A stretch of 64,000 bases of DNA from Orientallactaga sibirica (lineage: Eukaryota > Chordata > Mammalia > Rodentia > Dipodidae), in NCBI GenBank assembly GCA_036365145.1, contig JAEOAD010002327.1, positions 124,001 to 188,000 on the forward strand, read 5' to 3'. A program made the translations under genes and the position numbers. Positions 61,928-64,000 of the stretch are shown here, one piece after another (position 1 is the first letter of the stretch; each line of letters starts with the position of its first letter). Under the pieces are notes generated by a model. It was not told where the DNA came from, ran no database searches, and worked only from the letters and a program-made list of their open reading frames with translations.

Positions 61928-64000
61928 GTACAGCGTAGTAGATTAACCACATTTCTAACGTAGTTTGTTTTAAAAAAACACCTTCATTGCAGAATGCAGT
62001 ACTTTGTGAAATTAGCTAGTTCTGTTCTACAAATGAGGTGCTTTCTTCTGAAAGAGTCTTCAGTGCCTCAAGATCAAACTTTCCTAGTTTATGTAATCTA
62101 ACAAGATGTACAACTTAATAGACTACCTTCATTTCTAAAGTAGTTTGTTTAGAAAACAATCCCATTCATTGCCAAACACAGTGCTGTGTGAAATAAGGCT
62201 GTTCTTTTCCCCAAATGAGTTGCTTTCTTACGAAGACTCTTCAGCGCAGCAAGATCAAACTTTCCTAGTTTGTGAAATCTAACAAGATGTACAACTTAGT
62301 AGATTAACAACATTTCTAACGTAGTTTGTTTAGAAAACAAACACCTTCATTGCCGAATGCAGTACTGTGTGAAATAAGGCTGTTCTGTTCCCCAAATGAG
62401 TTCCTTTCTTACGAAGAGTCTTCACTGCAGCAAGACCAAACTTTCCTAGTTCGTGTAATCTAACAAGTTGTACAACTTAGTAGATTAACCACATTTCTAA
62501 GGTAGTTTGTTTAGAAAACAAACGCCTTCATTGCCGAACACAGTACTGTGTGAAATAAGGCTGTTCTGTTCCCCAAATGAGTTCCTTTCTTACGAAGAGT
62601 CTTCAGTGCAGCAAGATGAAACTTCACTAGTTTGTGTAATCTAACAACATGTACAACTTAGTAGATTAACCACATTTCTAAGGTAGTTTGTTTAGAAAAC
62701 AAACGCCTTCATTGCCGAACACAGTACTGTGTGAAATAAGGCTGTTCTGTTCCCCAAATGAGTTCCTTTCTTACGATGAGTCTTCAGTGCAGCAAGATCA
62801 AACTTTCCTAGTTTGTGTAATCTAACAACATGTACAACTTAGTAGATTAACCACATTTCTAACGTAGTTTGTTTAGAAAACAAACACCTTCATTGCAGAA
62901 TGCAGTACTGTGTGAAGTAAGCTAGTTCTGTTCTACAAATGAGTTGCTTTATCAGAAGAGTCTTCAGTGCAGCAAGATCAAACTTTCCTAGTTTGTGTAA
63001 TTTAACAAGATGTACAACTTAGTAGATTAACCACATTTCTAAGGTAGTTTGTATAGAAAACAAACGCCTTCATTACCGAACACAGTACTGTGTGAAATAA
63101 GGCTGTTCTGTTCCTGAAATCAGTTGCTTTCTTGAGAAGAGTCTTCAGGGCAGCAAGATCAAACTTTCCTAGTTTTTTTAATGTAACAAGATGTACAACT
63201 TAATAGACTACCTTCATTTCTAAAGTAGTTTGTTTAGAAAACAAACCCATTCATTGCCGAACACTGTACTGTGTGAAATAAGGCTGTTCTGTTCCCCAAA
63301 TGAGTTGCTTTCTTACGAAGACTCTTCAGTGCAGCAAGATCAAAGTTTCCTAGTTTGTGTAATCTAACAAGATGTACAACTTAGTAGATTAATAACATTT
63401 ATAACGTCGTTTGTTTAGAAAGCAAACACCTTCATTGCCGAACACAGTATTGTGTGAAATAAGGCTATTCTGTTCTCCAAATGAGTTGCTTTCTTCTGAA
63501 GAGTCTTCAGTGCAGCAAGATCAAACTTTCCTAGTTTGTGTAATCTAACAACATGTACAACTTAGTAGGTTAACCACATTTCTAACATAGTTTGTTCAGA
63601 AAACAAACGCCTTCATTGGGGAACACAGTACTGTGTGAAATAAGCCTGTTCTGATCCCCAAATGAGTTGCTTTCTTACGAAGAGTCTTACGTGCAGCAAG
63701 ATCAAACTTTCTTAGTTTGTGCAATCTAACAAGATGTACAATTTAGTAGATTAACCACATTTCTAACGTAGTTTGTTTAGAAAACAAATACCTTCATTGC
63801 CGAACGCAGTACTGTGTGAAATAAGGCTGTTCTGTTCCGCAAATGAGTTGCTTTCCTTCGAAGAGTCTTCAGTGCAGCAAGATCAAACTTTCCTAGTTTG
63901 TATAATCTAACAAGATGTACAACTTAGTGGATTAACCACATTTCTAACGTAGTTTGTTTAGAAAACAAACGCCTTCATTTCCGAACACAGTACTGTGTGA
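61928..64000 (+). repeat. Superunit copy S3, cut by the window end
   Basis: The first 2,073 bp of a third superunit copy, collinear with 54871-56941 at an offset of 7,057-7,059 bp and with few differences. It is truncated only by the window edge, so the superunit should continue beyond. Confidence 0.9.

Larger units (their letters stand above)
1..64000 (+). repeat. Satellite DNA array, 181-bp monomer, about 353 head-to-tail copies
   Basis: The landmark GTCTTCAG recurs at 1, 182, 363, 544, 725, 906 and 1087, which gives an exact 181-bp step, and the same order of landmarks continues to the last base. All monomers have the same orientation and no unrelated insertion was seen. A consensus read by eye has 67 G/C of 181 (37%). 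Monomers differ by substitutions and occasional 1-15 bp indels. The unit length is close to one nucleosome plus linker, as in many centromeric and pericentromeric satellites; that location is inference. No family name is recognised. There is no unique sequence anywhere in the window, so every gene-free stretch not listed separately holds this same monomer. Confidence 0.98.

Noticed and set aside
1..64000. CRISPR array
   Set aside because: Regular spacing was considered, but there is no alternation of short constant repeats with unique spacers; the whole 181-bp unit is repeated.
1..64000. CENP-B box (TTCG-N4-A-N2-CGGG)
   Set aside because: Checked the TTCG and CCCG words on both strands by eye (for example TTCCCGAAATCAG); none has the required spacing and bases. 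A scan of all monomers would settle it.
1..64000. Primate alpha satellite or Arabidopsis CEN180
   Set aside because: Unit length and word content do not resemble what I know of either family.
1..64000. tRNA-like or Pol III B-box sequence (GTTCGAA words such as near 44433)
   Set aside because: Isolated match to part of a B box, without an A box or cloverleaf; it is a single-monomer variant of TTCTCCAAATG.
1..64000. Inverted monomers or a strand switch
   Set aside because: All landmarks were read in the same orientation from start to end.

Overview
This window is one uninterrupted array of satellite DNA. Every part that was read consists of a head-to-tail monomer with a modal length of 181 bp, about 353 copies in 64 kb, all in the same orientation. 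The monomer is about 37% GC. No protein gene, RNA gene, transposon, microsatellite block or unique sequence could be supported. A long homogeneous array with a nucleosome-sized unit and multimeric higher-order repeats (HORs) points to a eukaryotic nuclear chromosome and to constitutive heterochromatin, plausibly centromeric or pericentromeric. I do not recognise the family. It does not look like primate alpha satellite or Arabidopsis CEN180, and I cannot name the organism.

The monomer is numbered here from GTCTTCAGTG. It is crowded with dyad symmetries: CAAACT-N5-AGTTTG (20-36), TAATCTA-N18-TAGATTA (39-70), GTTTGTTT-AGA-AAACAAAC (88-106), the 14-bp palindrome ACACAGTACTGTGT (121-134) and GAAGA-S-TCTTC across the unit junction (177-6). 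Fixed CpGs lie near 84, 118 and 176. Two further positions (122-123 and 154-155) segregate as CG, TG and CA, as expected if CpG sites are methylated and decaying.

Layout from left to right. From 1 to about 8.9 kb is a more divergent layer with its own variants (TAAGCCAG, TTAGATAACAAA, ACATTTCGAA), weak 7- and 10-monomer periodicity and a scrambled patch at 1.15-1.68 kb. From about 8.9 to 19.5 kb a 10-monomer (about 1.81 kb) theme dominates, but 11.7-16.9 kb is full of small private indels. From 19.5 to 32.6 kb there are clear segmental duplications, including a tandem 10-mer (23.15-26.77 kb) and a tandem 9-mer (29.37-32.62 kb). From 32.6 to 47.6 kb is a mosaic of 1-, 2-, 4-, 10-, 18- and 19-monomer duplications. 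From 47.6 kb to the end there is a superunit: 41 monomers in the first copy, 39 in the second, and a third copy cut by the window edge. Inside it are nested 12-mer, 8-mer and 2-mer repeats. A second indel-rich patch lies at 51.3-54.9 kb.

The general trend is from diverged, weakly ordered monomers on the left to homogenised nested HORs on the right. By analogy with other satellite arrays, this suggests that the actively homogenising part lies to the right. Nothing here works as a gene set. The functional hypotheses are structural (nucleosome phasing, dyad or cruciform DNA, protein binding to dyads), and the sequence alone cannot prove them.
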